In this document: in pieces, positions 36,579 to 64,000 of the stretch
Layout of the letters: every line of letters begins with the position of its first letter
How positions within the stretch are numbered: position 1 is the first letter of the stretch
Assembly (NCBI RefSeq): GCF_019649055.1
Contig: NW_026570232.1
Location: 868,001 to 932,000, forward strand
Direction of reading: 5' to 3'
DNA length: 64,000 bases
DNA from: Paramacrobiotus metropolitanus
Taxonomy: Eukaryota > Tardigrada > Eutardigrada > Parachela > Macrobiotidae
The notes under the pieces: model-generated
What the model saw: only the letters and a program-made list of their open reading frames with translations
Told to the model about the DNA's origin: nothing
The model's database searches: none
Translations under genes and position numbers: made by a program

Positions 36579-37471
36579 ATATAGATTTAATTTAATTTAA
36601 TCTGTATATATATATATATTTAATACAGATTCAAATATAAATACTTAAAATTTTCTTCATAATATTATGAGTTTTGCAAATTCATCGTTGGTAGTTTTTG
36701 CATACATATTTACTAGTCCTAATTATTATTCTAAAAGGCCTATGCATGATTCGTGTCTGGAATCTTAAAGTGTGCAATGGATGTTATAGTTCAATAGTGG
36801 GAACGCGAATCAGAATCAACAGAACACTCCTGACTCCACTTCCGCAGCTGGCCCCTCTATGACTTTTTTCGTGGGCAACAACAGAAGTCTAGCGGGGCAG
36901 CCTGTAGGTGCGTACGTCAAATCAAGCGCAGTATTTCTGTTTGCTCCTTTCGAAATTCGCATCGCAGTTTGCTTAGCCATACAAGCATGATTTGTATACC
37001 ATGTTCTTAGTGGATCCAGTAAATCAACCGCTCAAAACAACGTTTCAAGCAACTCCAGCGTCGGCTCCCATGGATGACCTTAACGCAGTATCCTCTTCCC
37101 CCCTTCCCGCTGCAGTCGGCAACGTGACTCGTGGTCGTGCACAAATTGATGATACTTTCCACGCACTGCCGAAATCGGTTTCTCCCCGTTCGATTTGGAA
37201 TGAATACCGGCTGCCGGAACAGAATGGGGCGAACCGAAATGGATACTGGAACAGAATGGGCCGAGCAGAACCGTCACCCACTCCGATGGCTGGAAATGCG
37301 TGGCTGCCAAATAACATGCGCAACGCTCGACGTTATTCTGCTTTTGATAAAGGCCGCTACATTGCGGCAAAGTATGGATTCTACTTCCCAGAAAATTTGG
37401 CTGCCACCGGAAAGTCCTCAGGGTCAGCGGAACCGAGATCTATCCAATTATCCAACAAAAGTTCCGGTTAG
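35664..37471 (+). CDS. Secreted low-complexity protein with dibasic sites
   Basis: Four exons: 35664-35844, 36128-36279, 36814-36907, 37011-37471; phases 1,0,1; about 295 residues. Signal peptide about residues 9-31 (SILIILILFFDNVLRIADA). Then HPHHQRDKRQLSQLP with a KR site followed by Gln, an amphipathic helical segment (LETEMMQKLDALMQSKILEKF), an Asn/Ser/Thr-rich linker, and a C-terminal part with RNGYWNRMGRAEP and RYSAFDKGRYIAAKYGFYF. The GR and KGR steps look like possible processing or amidation sites, so a peptide precursor is conceivable, but there are no repeated peptides. The acceptor at 36813 (ATCAG) was used because it keeps the frame; an upstream AG at 36797 does not. Last codons may continue into another intron (GTTAGT). 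Unrecognised. Confidence 0.55.
36482..36620. repeat. (TA)n microsatellite
   Basis: Long TA/CA-interrupted dinucleotide tract inside the second intron of the preceding gene, flanked by near-duplicate segments reading tttaatatagatt and aatacttaaaatttt on both sides. Confidence 0.9.
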
Positions 37472-37529
37472 TCAAGATACTTTTATTCATTGTACACAGG
37501 TATCATACATTAGTTTTTATGTGATAAGC

Positions 37530-37861
37530 TTAAGGGGATCACTAGCAGTAGAAAGCGGGTTTGGGAAAACGGGAATGGTTTGGAAACGATGGCCAGATAT
37601 GTGTTTTCACAGCTTTGACTGAACGCAGAGAGGATTTAGCTACACAATGGTGTGGCGCGATCCTCTCTGGCCTGTGTCTAGACCGAGCTATTCATCAAAC
37701 AAAGAAAAAATTTTGAAACCAAAAGTCGAATGAGGAAGTTTCTTTGTTTACGATGAAACGTACACTGTTGTGTGTGTTTTCTTCTGGAAAGCTTATATAC
37801 CGAATCATGTGAAAGAAAATTTGAAAACTTTCTCGCTTTCTACTGCTAGTGATCCCCTTAA
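37530..37861. mobile_element. MITE flanked by TTAA, piggyBac-like
   Basis: TTAA at 37530-37533 and at 37858-37861 bound a 324-bp segment. Its ends, ggggatcactagcagtagaa followed by agcg (37534-37557) and the matching right end (37834-37857), are exact inverted repeats of about 24 bp. A TTAA target duplication directly next to short inverted repeats is typical of piggyBac-type elements. The interior carries a second imperfect inverted pair around 37630-37671 (agaggat/atcctctct) and no transposase, so the element is non-autonomous. Confidence 0.8.
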
Positions 37862-38698
37862 ACATTCCAATCCGATGCTAAGCTAACGCTATTAATTAAT
37901 ACACCCCAAAATCTTACGAAAAAATTAGCTTATATACAGGTTCACGTACGTGTGCCTGATGTTTGTTGTATTTATAATTATTATATCTACATATGGAATA
38001 TATAGATATTGTAAAGGTTATGACTTTTGTGGTAGATCCAGCTGGATTGGAAACTGTTCAAGGTCATTCCTCATCGGATTCCATTCGCGCAGGTCGCTCA
38101 AAGACACGATTCACATACATTTGAGTCTCAGGATAATAAACGTAAATGAACTACAAGTACGGTAGGTGTCGTGGTCACTTCGTACGATTATATGAGTTTG
38201 TGAATACATACTGATTATAATTATGAGACTTTTTCATCATCCTTTGCAGTGCTTGGAAATGCAGGCGTAACCGGACAAAATTTCCTCCGCCTTTGAATCC
38301 GGGACAGGTTTAAAATTTTTCTAGTATTACTATGCCACTTTTGTACAAAAACCATGCTAAGCATATGATTTTTTATGAGATTCATGGTGCATATGAAATT
38401 TGTGGATTCGTGGTGGTCCTTTGCTTGGTTGTACTTATTCGTATGAATGTGCATTTCCGATTAGGTGCGCTAAGTATTCGTATTCAGTCTACTATTTTCT
38501 TGATATAAGTACACAAAAAACCTGGGTAGCTGATGATTTTATTTCATTCCGTCATACAGGGTGTGCATATGACTGCAATAAAATGCATTCAGCTTTTTAA
38601 GTTGACGCAAATTTGTTTGGTTGTGCTGACTCACATGTAAGATTTTGAAGTTTCATTAAGTGGAATTACTACAAGTCAGAAAACAACAATTCATAACA
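37862..38698. other. Intergenic, nothing supported
   Basis: AT-rich interval between the MITE and the next secreted-protein gene. No exon with both a coding frame and splice sites. Confidence 0.35.
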
Positions 38699-40073
38699 AT
38701 GTCTCTTCGTCCTTCTTGCTTGGTAATTGGCATCTTAACTGCATTAACGGCGTGGTCCCAATTTGGTATGGCCATCCGGTTTCGGCGCCAACTGGAGCTT
38801 CCTATGCCACGGGAACGATCGTTAGGTAATTATAAGCATGCAGTCCACAAAACCATTAATATTACCGTGTTTAGTTTTATAGTTTTTCTTATGTATTTGG
38901 TTGCAGATTTGATTTAGGCTGTTGTTAATTTTATTTACCATTACTTCGTGAACAATATAAGCGTAAACTTCTAATCCAGTTCATCTTTTGCCACCGTTAC
39001 TTATTAGTGTGCTATAGGATTCGGAGCAGTGACAATTCCTGCCGGTAGCTTCTCGAATCCGAATTTACAACCAGCCGGCTCTGGGTTCCTTCCCACCATG
39101 ATCAACCCTTTTCCTGGCGTCGGCTTTCAACCGGCAATTAACCAGCTAGATCCCAGCGTTTACTCAAACACGGTTGGATATCCTTTGCAAACCGGATATC
39201 CTTTCAACAGCAACAACCTGCAGCAGGGATATCCGATCGTAGCCCGCGCCGGCCACCTGCCGACGACATCCGCTGCCGCCAACTACGCAGTGCCGGCCGA
39301 CAGTGCGCTGGTCAAGGCAGCCTACCAGAAACTGGTGTCCGACCGAATGAACCAGCCGCCAGTCACCTATCTCACCAGTCCGGTAAGAAATACTTCATTT
39401 CCCCGAAAATTTTAGACATATCCTATAATAATTGCAATAACAGAATGATTCAACAGGATGAGCAAAAATCAGGGCAACAGGTTTTACACTCACAATTAGA
39501 TGATAATTTTAGGTTGAATTATAGTCTTGCTATGAAAGTTCGGCTTAATTAATAGTGGATCAGGGAATGCTGTTCCAGATTTACTGAACAGTAAAATACT
39601 GTCGATTATGTAGGTATTAGTGCTTAGAAACATAAAACGGCTCATTTGGCATTAATGTTTACGTATGCATGAAGTTGAAATTTTGAGTACGTACATTCCT
39701 AAACAACAGTAGACAATTTTTTGTCTCTGCTTGATAGAGTGATCATTCCGCAAATGCCGGGACCTTCGGAACGCCTAATCGCACCCCAGTTAGCGTACAG
39801 AAGGACATTCCCGCCCAAAGTCCCTTAGATCTACCGGCAACAATGATTAATTCCTTTCCAATGGACAACGAAAGTGCAGCATCCAGTCCTGCAAATATCG
39901 GTGTAGTTTCCGTTGACCTGCCGGGAGCGACAAACATGACCACTCCATTTCCGGACACAAATACACCGACCGCTGCTGTCCATCCTCAGCATTTATTGGC
40001 TGCTAAGCGACCGAAAGCTAAGAAGCATATCAACAGAAATGGTGACACAACTTTGCACAGTAATAACAGCTAA
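38699..40073 (+). CDS. Secreted Pro/Asn/Ala-rich protein
   Basis: Exons 38699-38825, 39018-39382, 39738-40073; phases 1 and 0; about 275 residues. Signal peptide at residues 1-25 (CLVIGILTALTAWSQFGMA), then RFRRQ, a likely processing step. Exon 2 is Gly/Pro/Asn/Tyr-rich with a loose repeat of the form TGYP or QGYP (VGYPLQTGYPFNSNNLQQGYP). Exon 3 is Ser/Thr/Pro-rich and ends in a basic stretch AAKRPKAKKHINRNGD. No cysteine in the mature protein except none seen in exons 2 and 3, so no disulfide fold. The ATG at 38699 was chosen over 38660 because it starts the signal peptide. Same plan as its two upstream neighbours: signal exon, phase-1 intron, disordered body. Unrecognised. Confidence 0.65.
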
Positions 40074-42964
40074 GATAAAGATTTTTTATTTAAAACTGAA
40101 TGAGACAATTTTTTTAACTGGCTGCTCTACAGTAAAAAGGCGGAAAGCTGAGTACAAAATCTGCTACATTATAAAGTTGCATAAATATTCACTTCAGATT
40201 GCATTATTTTCTGTGTTGACGTAAACCGTGTAGGACTGCTAAATCCTACATTACTGTACCTGTTTCCTACGCTTGTAGTGTAACAAGCAAACAGTAAACA
40301 TCGCACAACCACCGGTGATGTTCTTTCATTGCTTTGCTGAATACTTGTAGCTGCAACTTTTGCATCTAATTGTTCGTACATAGGAAATACAGAATATGCA
40401 TCTGTTGGCGCCAGTGACATAGAATTAAGGATTAGCGTTCATCAGGTGTACGTATCACGATTACTAAAATTATGCAACTGCTGCTCACGATCGACTGTTG
40501 GCTGCAATTAAGGAATTATATTCTCGTAGATGTGCTTGAACGGACGGTTTACAATGCAGCGTGCATACAAGCGCATATGCAGCTGTGCATTTTTAAGGCA
40601 TATTCATTTTTAATGGCTCTTTGATTGTAAAGCGCATAATTCATGGGAAGTTCACTCATTTAGGCATACGGCTCTTATGCCCCGATGAGTGCACTTGTAG
40701 CCTGATAATCATGGGATCCCGCGTCCCGTATGGGAAATGGACAAATTTAATTACGCGAAGCAGATAGTTTATTCATCTGCTATACGATTTCACTGAAATG
40801 TGACTGTACACTGCGTTGCGAACGGCGGCAGCGTAAATATTGGCCGATCCCTACATCCAGTCAAGCGGAAAAGAATAGCGTAAGGAATCTCCTACAAATT
40901 GCCCGGCCATTCACTGCTTTTGACTGCCATCTAATATGCAAAGTCAATAAAAGAGATTTTTTATCGCTTGCAACTTCATTGCTTTGTCATTCGGTTGCGG
41001 TTCAACTTTATTTCATTGGTACAGATTTAGCTATGCAAATTTATAGTCACATAACTATTTCTTTAACACACTAATTTCAGCATTTCAGTTGTACAATTAT
41101 GCAGATGTTAGAACAACTTAATACGCATCCTGTTCGTTTTTCTAACAAAACTAGCAGATTATTTTATTTACTTGAGATTATGTGGAAAACGGCATGAGAT
41201 TTTTTCCGAAGCAGTTTATTCATAACATGTATTTGTAATACTGCGCATTGATTAGCGCGGGCTTCTTGAACGTTACACTCGCACTTAATTAAGCATTGAA
41301 AAGAAACATTTTTCAACGGCTGTAACAACACAACCAAAGCACACAGAGTAAGATGACGTTTTGTTCCGGTGTGGATTGCCGTTCCTTTGTGCTGCGGCGT
41401 ATTTGCCAGTTTGTAATATAAGTTTGGAAGATTTATCGTGGCGAAGATTGGTATTATGTGTTGGGCATAGTGTATCGATTTTTAATCGTCTTCCGACAAA
41501 ATTTCCCCTTAAGTCAGCATGGCAGTTTTTCCTGTGATGATAGCGTATCGTTAGTCGGGGAGTAGCTTTGATCAACGAGATCAAAAGAGCGATCGTAAAG
41601 AAATCGATGGAAGGATGCTTTGCGCTAAAATGCAGATGTCCTTTACTAATACTGCGTGCATAAGTGCGCTATGGAATTTTTCGCGATTTTTTTTTGCTGT
41701 GCGCTTTGTAGCATTTTAACAATACACTTTGTCTTTTACAAAAATTCTTAAACAAATTTATGCACACGAGGAGAACTTTCAAATTAACTGTGCGTTTCTG
41801 GTTTGTTTGGTTGGATATATACCTGATGCGTACGAGTAGTGTTTTAGCCCTCTAAAAACAGTACTCTATTTACAGTACAATACAACAATGCTGTGATAAT
41901 AATGATAGAAATGCTTTTATACGGTTTTTGATCTATATATAACTACAGTCTGAATATATCTAGCTGACAATAAGCTCCGAGATCAATGTATTGTAGGCAA
42001 ATTACTATTCAGTGCAAATGTACATCAGCAAACCGTTTAGCATCGGTGCGATTTTTTGCTGATGTAGGATGCGGTAATACTTAAGAAAATGAAAACGTAC
42101 CCAGTGCCGATGGTAATCCAACAGGCGGGATCGAGACGTATCACTGAGCATGAGACCGGAACACTAAAAGGACATCGGACTAGTTTCCCTTTAGATTCCC
42201 TTAACGTTTGTCATACAAATACGCCGGTTCCACTAGCAATTCACAAACGTTAACCGCCGAACGGTTTGCATCGGCTTGCTCGAACCGAACCATTCACAGC
42301 CAGCAAACCATTAGGACTTCCGGTTAATAAAGCCAGAGTTATTATGCGACTTCAGTAAATATGGTGTAAAATTTAAAAATCGAGAAGTTACATAATAAAT
42401 TTCATGAATATTTGTAGTCAGTAGTCTAACTACAGGAATTTGTTGGACCGACATACAGTAGATAAGCTCACGAATAAAGTGTTATCATAGAAATGGTGAA
42501 TCCGGGCGGTTCGGGAGCTGCGCGTACGTAGCCGCTTCCAAGCCGCAGCCGTCCGCATTGTGACGGCATATAATGGGCCAACGTTTTTATCTTGACTTTT
42601 TGTGGGAAACTTCGCACATCCCGATGATGCGGCAGCGTGGCAAGGAAAGCCGGTCCAACGAGATAAAACATGCAGATATGGCAATGGTTGTTCCGCATCG
42701 TTGATGGCTCCAAAGGGGCCTAATAACGACATAGAACCGCGTCGCATCTCCGCTCCAGTTTAGCTAATATTCCTTTCCACATCTTTTCTGCATTGAGGTT
42801 CAGGAAATCCCTCCATAAAAAAATGACAATTTTTCTACAGTTCCCATTTGTTGTCAGATTTCTTATTATGATACAGAGCTATATGGTTTATGTGAAAATG
42901 CTGTTCATTTCCGGTGACCTTTAGTGTGGTATCGCTTACCGTCTGGCTTTATCAAAGACAAAGC
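40074..42964. other. Gene-free 2.9 kb upstream of the kainate receptor
   Basis: No splice-supported exon on either strand. The longest frame is a minus-strand one at 42430-42747 without family resemblance. Probably holds the receptor promoter. Short runs such as gcgcat and tgcagc recur, but no organised repeat. Confidence 0.4.
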
Positions 42965-43009
42965 ATGGATATATGGATATCTTTATTCTATCGCAGGACA
43001 AAGCTAAAA

Positions 43010-52952
<9,943 letters not shown>

Positions 52953-54478
52953 TCACTGTTTCATCTTTTCTGTGCATAAAATATTATTAATAATAGTTTA
53001 GAATAATATCATATGTGCTGCGAATGCTATCAGGCTGAGACAAATCGGAGTGTAACGGAAGTTTGCTTTTGTAATGCGGATGGTGCCCTCCCAATCATAC
53101 CATATAACGTTTACCAAACAAAGATTCCGTGCTCCATCTTTTCCGAATACTGTATATTGTATTGTTTCCTATTAATGCCGTGAACTGTGATAGAAGTAAG
53201 ACTCCATTTTAATGGATGGGAAAATGTATACCGACAGGCGCTTAACCAGACAAATAAATTTTCTTGTGATGGAACGTAAGTAGAATCATGAACAGAACAA
53301 CCTGAAAGGTTGGACTTTTGTAGAAAGAACAAAATCCCCGTATAAACGCTTAATAAGGTCAACAAAATAAATCCCTTTATCTGTACGAATATTATGTCCA
53401 AACTGAAGTCAAAAGATTAAAAAAGTGTACATACCAATAGTAAAAAATAAAAAGGAATCAAATTGTATCAAATGTATCAATATCCTCGTCATGGCTGTGT
53501 AGCATACTCCCGCATACGCCAGCGAAGAAAATCGCGGTCATCAAATGAGTGCACACATACAAACAGGTGAAGTTCAAGTAAACACACGTCCACAAGATAG
53601 AAATCGATGGATGCGTTCTCCATTTCGGCCGAATTGACCGACCTCGATGACAAATACCCACTACAATGAAATTGATTGTTTAGCTGGTTAACGTACCCGA
53701 TACGGGAATATACGGTGGATAAACTGGGAATAGGCGATTATTTTTCCAAGGAGTGAAGGTTGTTTAAACACTCCTAATAACGACCGGTTTGATTAAGAAC
53801 AGGCAGAATATTGGCAAAGTCTCAGGTTGTTTGGACAATCCAGGAAACTGTGTCATCGGCCACTATGCAAGAAAACTGTAATAAGAGCACAGCTTCAAGT
53901 TTACGTACAGGCGGGAATTCTGCTGACATGGATAGACATGCATAATTCATCTGCAACGGTGCAGTATTCCATGTAAAATACTACCTAGATTTATGTTAGC
54001 CGAGAGTAAGAATTTCTTCTGCTCGCAGAGCAAAACACATCGGAATGATCATACGCTCTAAATAATTATCTTGTGGAGAAAGATTAAAGACACACACGGG
54101 AGCTGTAATATAAGCGCATTGTGACCTTTGTGCAATGTGGTGATATTCTGATTAATTATATACGTGCCATTGAGAATTTCATGTCACTAAAACTCAGTGT
54201 TATCATTCTTTGTTTTTTTGCTTTCGCTTGTTCAGCAGCACTGCAAGACGAAATTTGATGAACAACATGTCATGATCAGCTTGAAAATATGCGTGAGGCC
54301 GTGAGTTATTAAGAGAGTTCATACAGATAAGTGGCAAAAATCGCATGAAAATGCGAAGTTTCCAAAAGCACTACGAAAATCCTAATAACGAACAAACTGT
54401 CTTTAACTATGACAAAACAACACTAAACTAGTAGTTACCCCAACAGCCAAAATCCACGGCAGTATAAAATTTAATTTT
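52953..54478. other. Intergenic, nothing supported
   Basis: 1.5 kb between convergent gene ends. The minus-strand frames at 53111-53401 and 53458-53661 show no family resemblance and no splice partner. Confidence 0.4.
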
Positions 54479-54934
54479 TTAACTGGTGGATAATTGGTAC
54501 AATATTGCATCCTCATCCTTTCCAGGCTTAAGCAATTTATACTTGATTTCTGTCTGGTTTTTCGAAGCAGGAAAAATGTCAAGAATTTGTCTCCCGATGT
54601 CCTCCACAAGCTCTTGGTTGTGTGAGGGACCACACGCGAAAAGAATCGCGTACTGGGAATAGCCTTTTGCCTCTTTCAGGCCACGTGGACTGACCAACAC
54701 CTTGCAGACACCTCGCGCTATGAGCTGTCCACTGGTGGCCAAATTCTTCGCTTTCAGCCATTTCTGGTCGATTTCGTCTTCACCGAAGAAGAACATCCAA
54801 CTCCCGTGATCTACAGCCGTAGTGCTTGAGATCCAGGTTTGCGCCAGGATGCCGGTAGGAAGTGTCGACTGATGTATTTTCCCAAGCGTTGAATCAGGTT
54901 TTCCTTGACTCTCTATTGGCTTTATTTGATCCAT
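54479..54934 (-). CDS. DUF1917 / BLES03-like protein (eIF4E-like fold?)
   Basis: Single-exon frame of about 151 residues from ATG 54934 to the stop at 54479. The pattern HGSWMFFFGEDEIDQKWLKAK (aromatic-rich strand, acidic loop, Asp, then a Trp), followed by SGQLIARGVCKVLVSP and a later YAILFACGPSHNQELVEDIG, recalls the DUF1917/UPF0696 family (human C11orf68), which has an eIF4E-like fold: a W-x-x-F strand, a VD..W helix, a Gly-containing strand, and an alternating strand-helix end. The match is by eye only. An upstream 5' exon is possible. No signal peptide or membrane segment. If the family is wrong, it remains a real-looking small cytosolic protein. Confidence 0.45.
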   Translation of the reverse strand: MDQIKPIESQGKPDSTLGKIHQSTLPTGILAQTWISSTTAVDHGSWMFFFGEDEIDQKWLKAKNLATSGQLIARGVCKVLVSPRGLKEAKGYSQYAILFACGPSHNQELVEDIGRQILDIFPASKNQTEIKYKLLKPGKDEDAILYQLSTS

Positions 54935-56845
54935 GGCTGTCGATGGCGTTTCAATCTAGACATTGAAGAAACATGATATCGTTTGAGTTTCTATCTACAA
55001 ATTATATCAACAACAATTAAACAAAAACAGGCTACATGCCAGAAACAGGAGTTTATGCTAACAAGATTACGCATTAATACATATAAAAGTACACATGTAT
55101 GTATATACCGATCGAGCCGGGTTGTACTGCAGATATGTACAGTAAATGTGAATAGATTTTCTCAGCATTTAGCGTTTAAAAATTTAAACTGTAATTACAT
55201 AGGTAATTATTGGAGCTGACCTGACATCGCATAAACACTACAAAGAAGATACTAAGTGTGAGAAGTATTCATAATAATCGAAGGAAAACCATGCTACCAC
55301 CAAAAGTAAGTTGCTGCAATCTAATTTTAAAGCAGCTAGTAGTGTCTGCTATTACCTGTTAGTAATATGAATCGAAATAAATAATAAAAGTTGCTGTATT
55401 CTGTCAAAACTACTTTACGAAAATATTTTTTTGCACAGTGTATTCGGAGTAAAGCTATCATGTAAGCAAAATCAAACTTCAAAAGCCATAATACCTTATT
55501 TTGCCTGGTCTAACTGCAATGAATCCAAATCCGCAAATCTGAGCAGCTTCTCGAGAAAAAATCATGGAAAGGTCTGGATTACAGCAATTAAAGATCTCCG
55601 CACAACTTGGGGGAATGAAAAGGAGTGTTAGTGGTTAATTTCGACTTCTTATCTTTGCCCAAATTCGTGCAAAATGGCTACCATGATTGAGGGTCAACAC
55701 ATTTGCCGGCCCAAATACCGGGTTAGTGCTAGTGTTTGATCAGAAGAGGATGCGCATAAAACCGCATTCGCGAATTATGTGCTTCCTGGTTGTCTTGTTA
55801 CAGACAGAAACAAGATCTGAAGGAATAACGATCAGAGAAAGGAGCCGATTAGGAATGAAAACAAAAATAATTATACGAAGGAATTTATGGGCGTATTGCC
55901 GGTCTGCTGTGGTTTATGGCAATGTGCAATATAGCTCTCTACAGTGGTCAAGTGGTTAAGTGGTTAAATTATTAAATTTCAAACTCATCATCCTTTCTTA
56001 GCTAAGTTAATTGCGACTATAAAATGAACAGTTCAGTTTGACTGGGTACATCGTTCTGTAATCAATAAATAAATGCCAAAATACACTTTTGTAGCTTTAT
56101 CAAAGATAAGTGCGGCTAATTAGAACCGAGTGGCGTCTTCAATGCGGGAGATGGAGACGGACACTACTTGATTTCTGCGCCTCAGATTTACTAATATCAT
56201 CCAGCTGCCAAGATTCTGCCAGCTGACCGGTAATGTGTTTTTCTCTTTCTTATAATTAAAAGCCAATTACCATGGCGCGGTATAAATAGTCCACTTTGTT
56301 CATTGCTTTTGATTCATTGCTTCAAAATTGTCGAGGATGTCACTTCTAGGCTAGAAGTTCTAGCACAAGCATGGCATTATATATGGCACTTAGTTTGCCA
56401 TGGCACAAGGGTATCGCTATCAGTTTATTGTTCTTCTGACTATGGGAGAATATTTTGCAGAAATGCTCATGTATACCAAATGCTAACATAATAATGCGGT
56501 AAAAAAGATGAATTATACATATTTCACATGCATAAATGAGAGTACTTATGAAGTTTATTGCAAAAATTAGGACAAACTACGGTTTACTTAAAATAACCTT
56601 TTACGAATGATTGTCAAACGTATGTCAATCAGACAAATTCATTTTTAACACTTTGCAGATAAAAACCAATAACCTGGATATACTGTAGTATAATATGATA
56701 CTGCACAGATAGCGTTCTTTAAAGGTATACTGAATGTTTCGTTTTAAAAATAAAACTGAGCGCTGTTAGTTTGAAATACGTGACTTATATTTTATGCTTT
56801 GCAGCCGGTGCAGCATCTTGCGTCTGTATTTTGTAGTTACTGGTT
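54935..56845. other. Intergenic, nothing supported
   Basis: 1.9 kb, AT-rich. A short exon-like ATG context with donor (atgctaccaccaaaagtaagt, 55290) has no partner that I can find. No repeats recognised. Confidence 0.35.
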
Positions 56846-57508
56846 TTATTTCCAAGTACCATGAAAAAAGCTAAATTTTAAAAAAATTGGTTTGGATCCA
56901 TGCAGTTCTTGCTGGCCCTCTTCGCGCTTGTGCGAAGTGATCATTCCGATCTCGCGAAAACTCCAGCCGATACCTTTCCTCGTATTTCCCTGAACCTGCA
57001 AAAATAACACCACTACCAGAGGATACAATTTCATCGGGAAATCAATATTACTCACAACCGGTAAATTTCCGTCCAGGCGATCGATTGCGCTATTTGGCTG
57101 AACTGAATCGCCATCCTAGGTATATATTGTACATGTACGGTACAACGTACCAATCTAAAATAACGCACATAGAATATACTTCGTACAGGTAATCCCCGCT
57201 ACCGTTGAACTAATAACACCGAGCAATCCCTCATCCACATAATCCCAACTCCAGCTGTACCGTTTTGCTCAGCCGCAGCACTTTACAATTTCTTCTCCAC
57301 CGGATATGTACGGTGCGCTTTCCGGTCCCGATTCGCATTCTCCAACCGCGTTCCTTGTGTGTGTAGTAAGCAATTGCAGGGAGAAAGTAGGTAACCGGTT
57401 TAAAGTTAATTCCCCTCTTTGTACCATCATCAATACATCGCGGCATTGATAATTGTTCCCGATCTGGAGCAGTACACACCGCTCCGTGACGCGACTAGCG
57501 ATATACAT
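56846..57508 (-). CDS. Unresolved minus-strand multi-exon gene
   Basis: Several coded-looking pieces on the minus strand: about 57480-57260 (two frames compete, one reading KPVTYFLPAIAYYTHKERGW), about 57250-57187 (SWSWDYVDEGLLGVISSTVA, donor GTACGA), about 57118-57054 (SAIDRLDGNLPV, donor GTGAGT) and 57000-56846 (GIGWSFREIGMITSHKREEG, stop TAA). Splice signals exist but I could not find one chain that keeps a single frame through all pieces. Product not recognised. The start may be the ATG at 57508, back to back with the plus-strand frame at 57507. Treat the limits as approximate. Confidence 0.35.
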
Positions 57509-57920
57509 GTTGACCGACCGGCAACATCATCCCCACCACCGCAAACCGCCGCCATTAAAAATGGTCCACTTCCCCGAGACATCGCGGAGTAATGCACCGA
57601 CCATCCTCCAGTTCACCAGCAATATGCCGTCACTGCGGGGTCACCATCATGCGGGAATTAAACCCGAGGAGCATTTGCCGGCCATTAAGGCCCATCATGC
57701 CGGCCTGTTTACGGAGCACGCGGGGAATTATGATTTGAGGAAGTTGTATGATGAGTGGCGGGCGAGTTTGGCGGTGGGCTATAAAGTGCCCAGATTGTGC
57801 CGGCTGGAACAGGCCAAGTTGCCGGTACTGCAGGAGCACGTCAAACGCCGTCTCTCCCAGCATAGTGCCTCATCGCCTCCCACTTTCCGCGCACGCAACG
57901 ATCAAAAGTCCACCAGGTAA
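57507..57920 (+). CDS. Hypothetical protein, GC-rich exon
   Basis: Open frame of about 137 codons from ATG 57507 (another in-frame ATG at 57561, MVHFPETSRSN). Codon third positions are G/C-rich compared with the surrounding intergenic DNA, which supports coding. It has His-rich (GHHHAGIKPEEHLPAIKAHH) and helical parts (NYDLRKLYDEWRASLAVGY, LEQAKLPVLQEHVKRRL). The frame meets a good donor AG|GTAACA at 57919 just before the stop, so it may continue into a downstream exon. No signal peptide. Not recognised. Confidence 0.4.
   Translation: MLTDRQHHPHHRKPPPLKMVHFPETSRSNAPTILQFTSNMPSLRGHHHAGIKPEEHLPAIKAHHAGLFTEHAGNYDLRKLYDEWRASLAVGYKVPRLCRLEQAKLPVLQEHVKRRLSQHSASSPPTFRARNDQKSTR

Positions 57921-64000
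<6,080 letters not shown>

Noticed and set aside
42430-42747. 105-codon minus-strand open frame in the gene-free region
   Set aside because: No splice partner, no signal peptide or family pattern, and nearby frames on the other strand are equally open.

Overview
This window reads as nuclear DNA of a small invertebrate animal, most likely an ecdysozoan; a tardigrade fits best but is not proven. All genes are split by GT-AG introns, many only 60-200 bp, and exons are closely packed on both strands. Recognisable products are animal ones: an EED/ESC Polycomb subunit, a UBF-type HMG-box factor, SARAF, complex I NDUFA11, a kainate-type glutamate receptor, a CDKL kinase and Gr-family chemoreceptors. 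Exon limits below were derived by hand from splice sites and codon phase, so lengths are model lengths.

Layout. 1-5.9 kb: three related Gr-like seven-transmembrane receptors (+, -, +), the first cut by the window edge. 6.5-15.3 kb: three minus-strand housekeeping genes, EED (chromatin repression), UBF-like (rDNA transcription) and SARAF (store-operated calcium entry). 16.9-18.5 kb: a secreted Pro/Asn-rich protein. 18.9-22.4 kb: a minus-strand LOTUS-domain protein with a long disordered tail. 23-25 kb: a gene-poor island with foldback DNA, G-tract repeats and a long terminal-inverted-repeat element. 25.7-29.8 kb: a chromo-barrel protein (-) and NDUFA11 (+). 30.4-33.5 kb: a type II membrane glycoprotein (-). 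34.1-40.1 kb: three successive plus-strand secreted, low-complexity proteins of similar build, with a TTAA-flanked MITE between two of them. 40-43 kb: no genes seen. 43.0-53.0 kb: a complete 16-exon kainate-receptor gene with two inverted-repeat elements in its introns. 54.5-58 kb: a DUF1917-like protein and two unresolved genes. 60.4-64 kb: a CDKL1/4-like kinase running off the window.

The genes do not form a pathway; this is an ordinary animal gene neighbourhood. The points most worth a second look are the Gr-like trio with an altered TM7 motif, the LOTUS protein, the cluster of secreted disordered proteins, the divergent EED, and several non-autonomous inverted-repeat elements.
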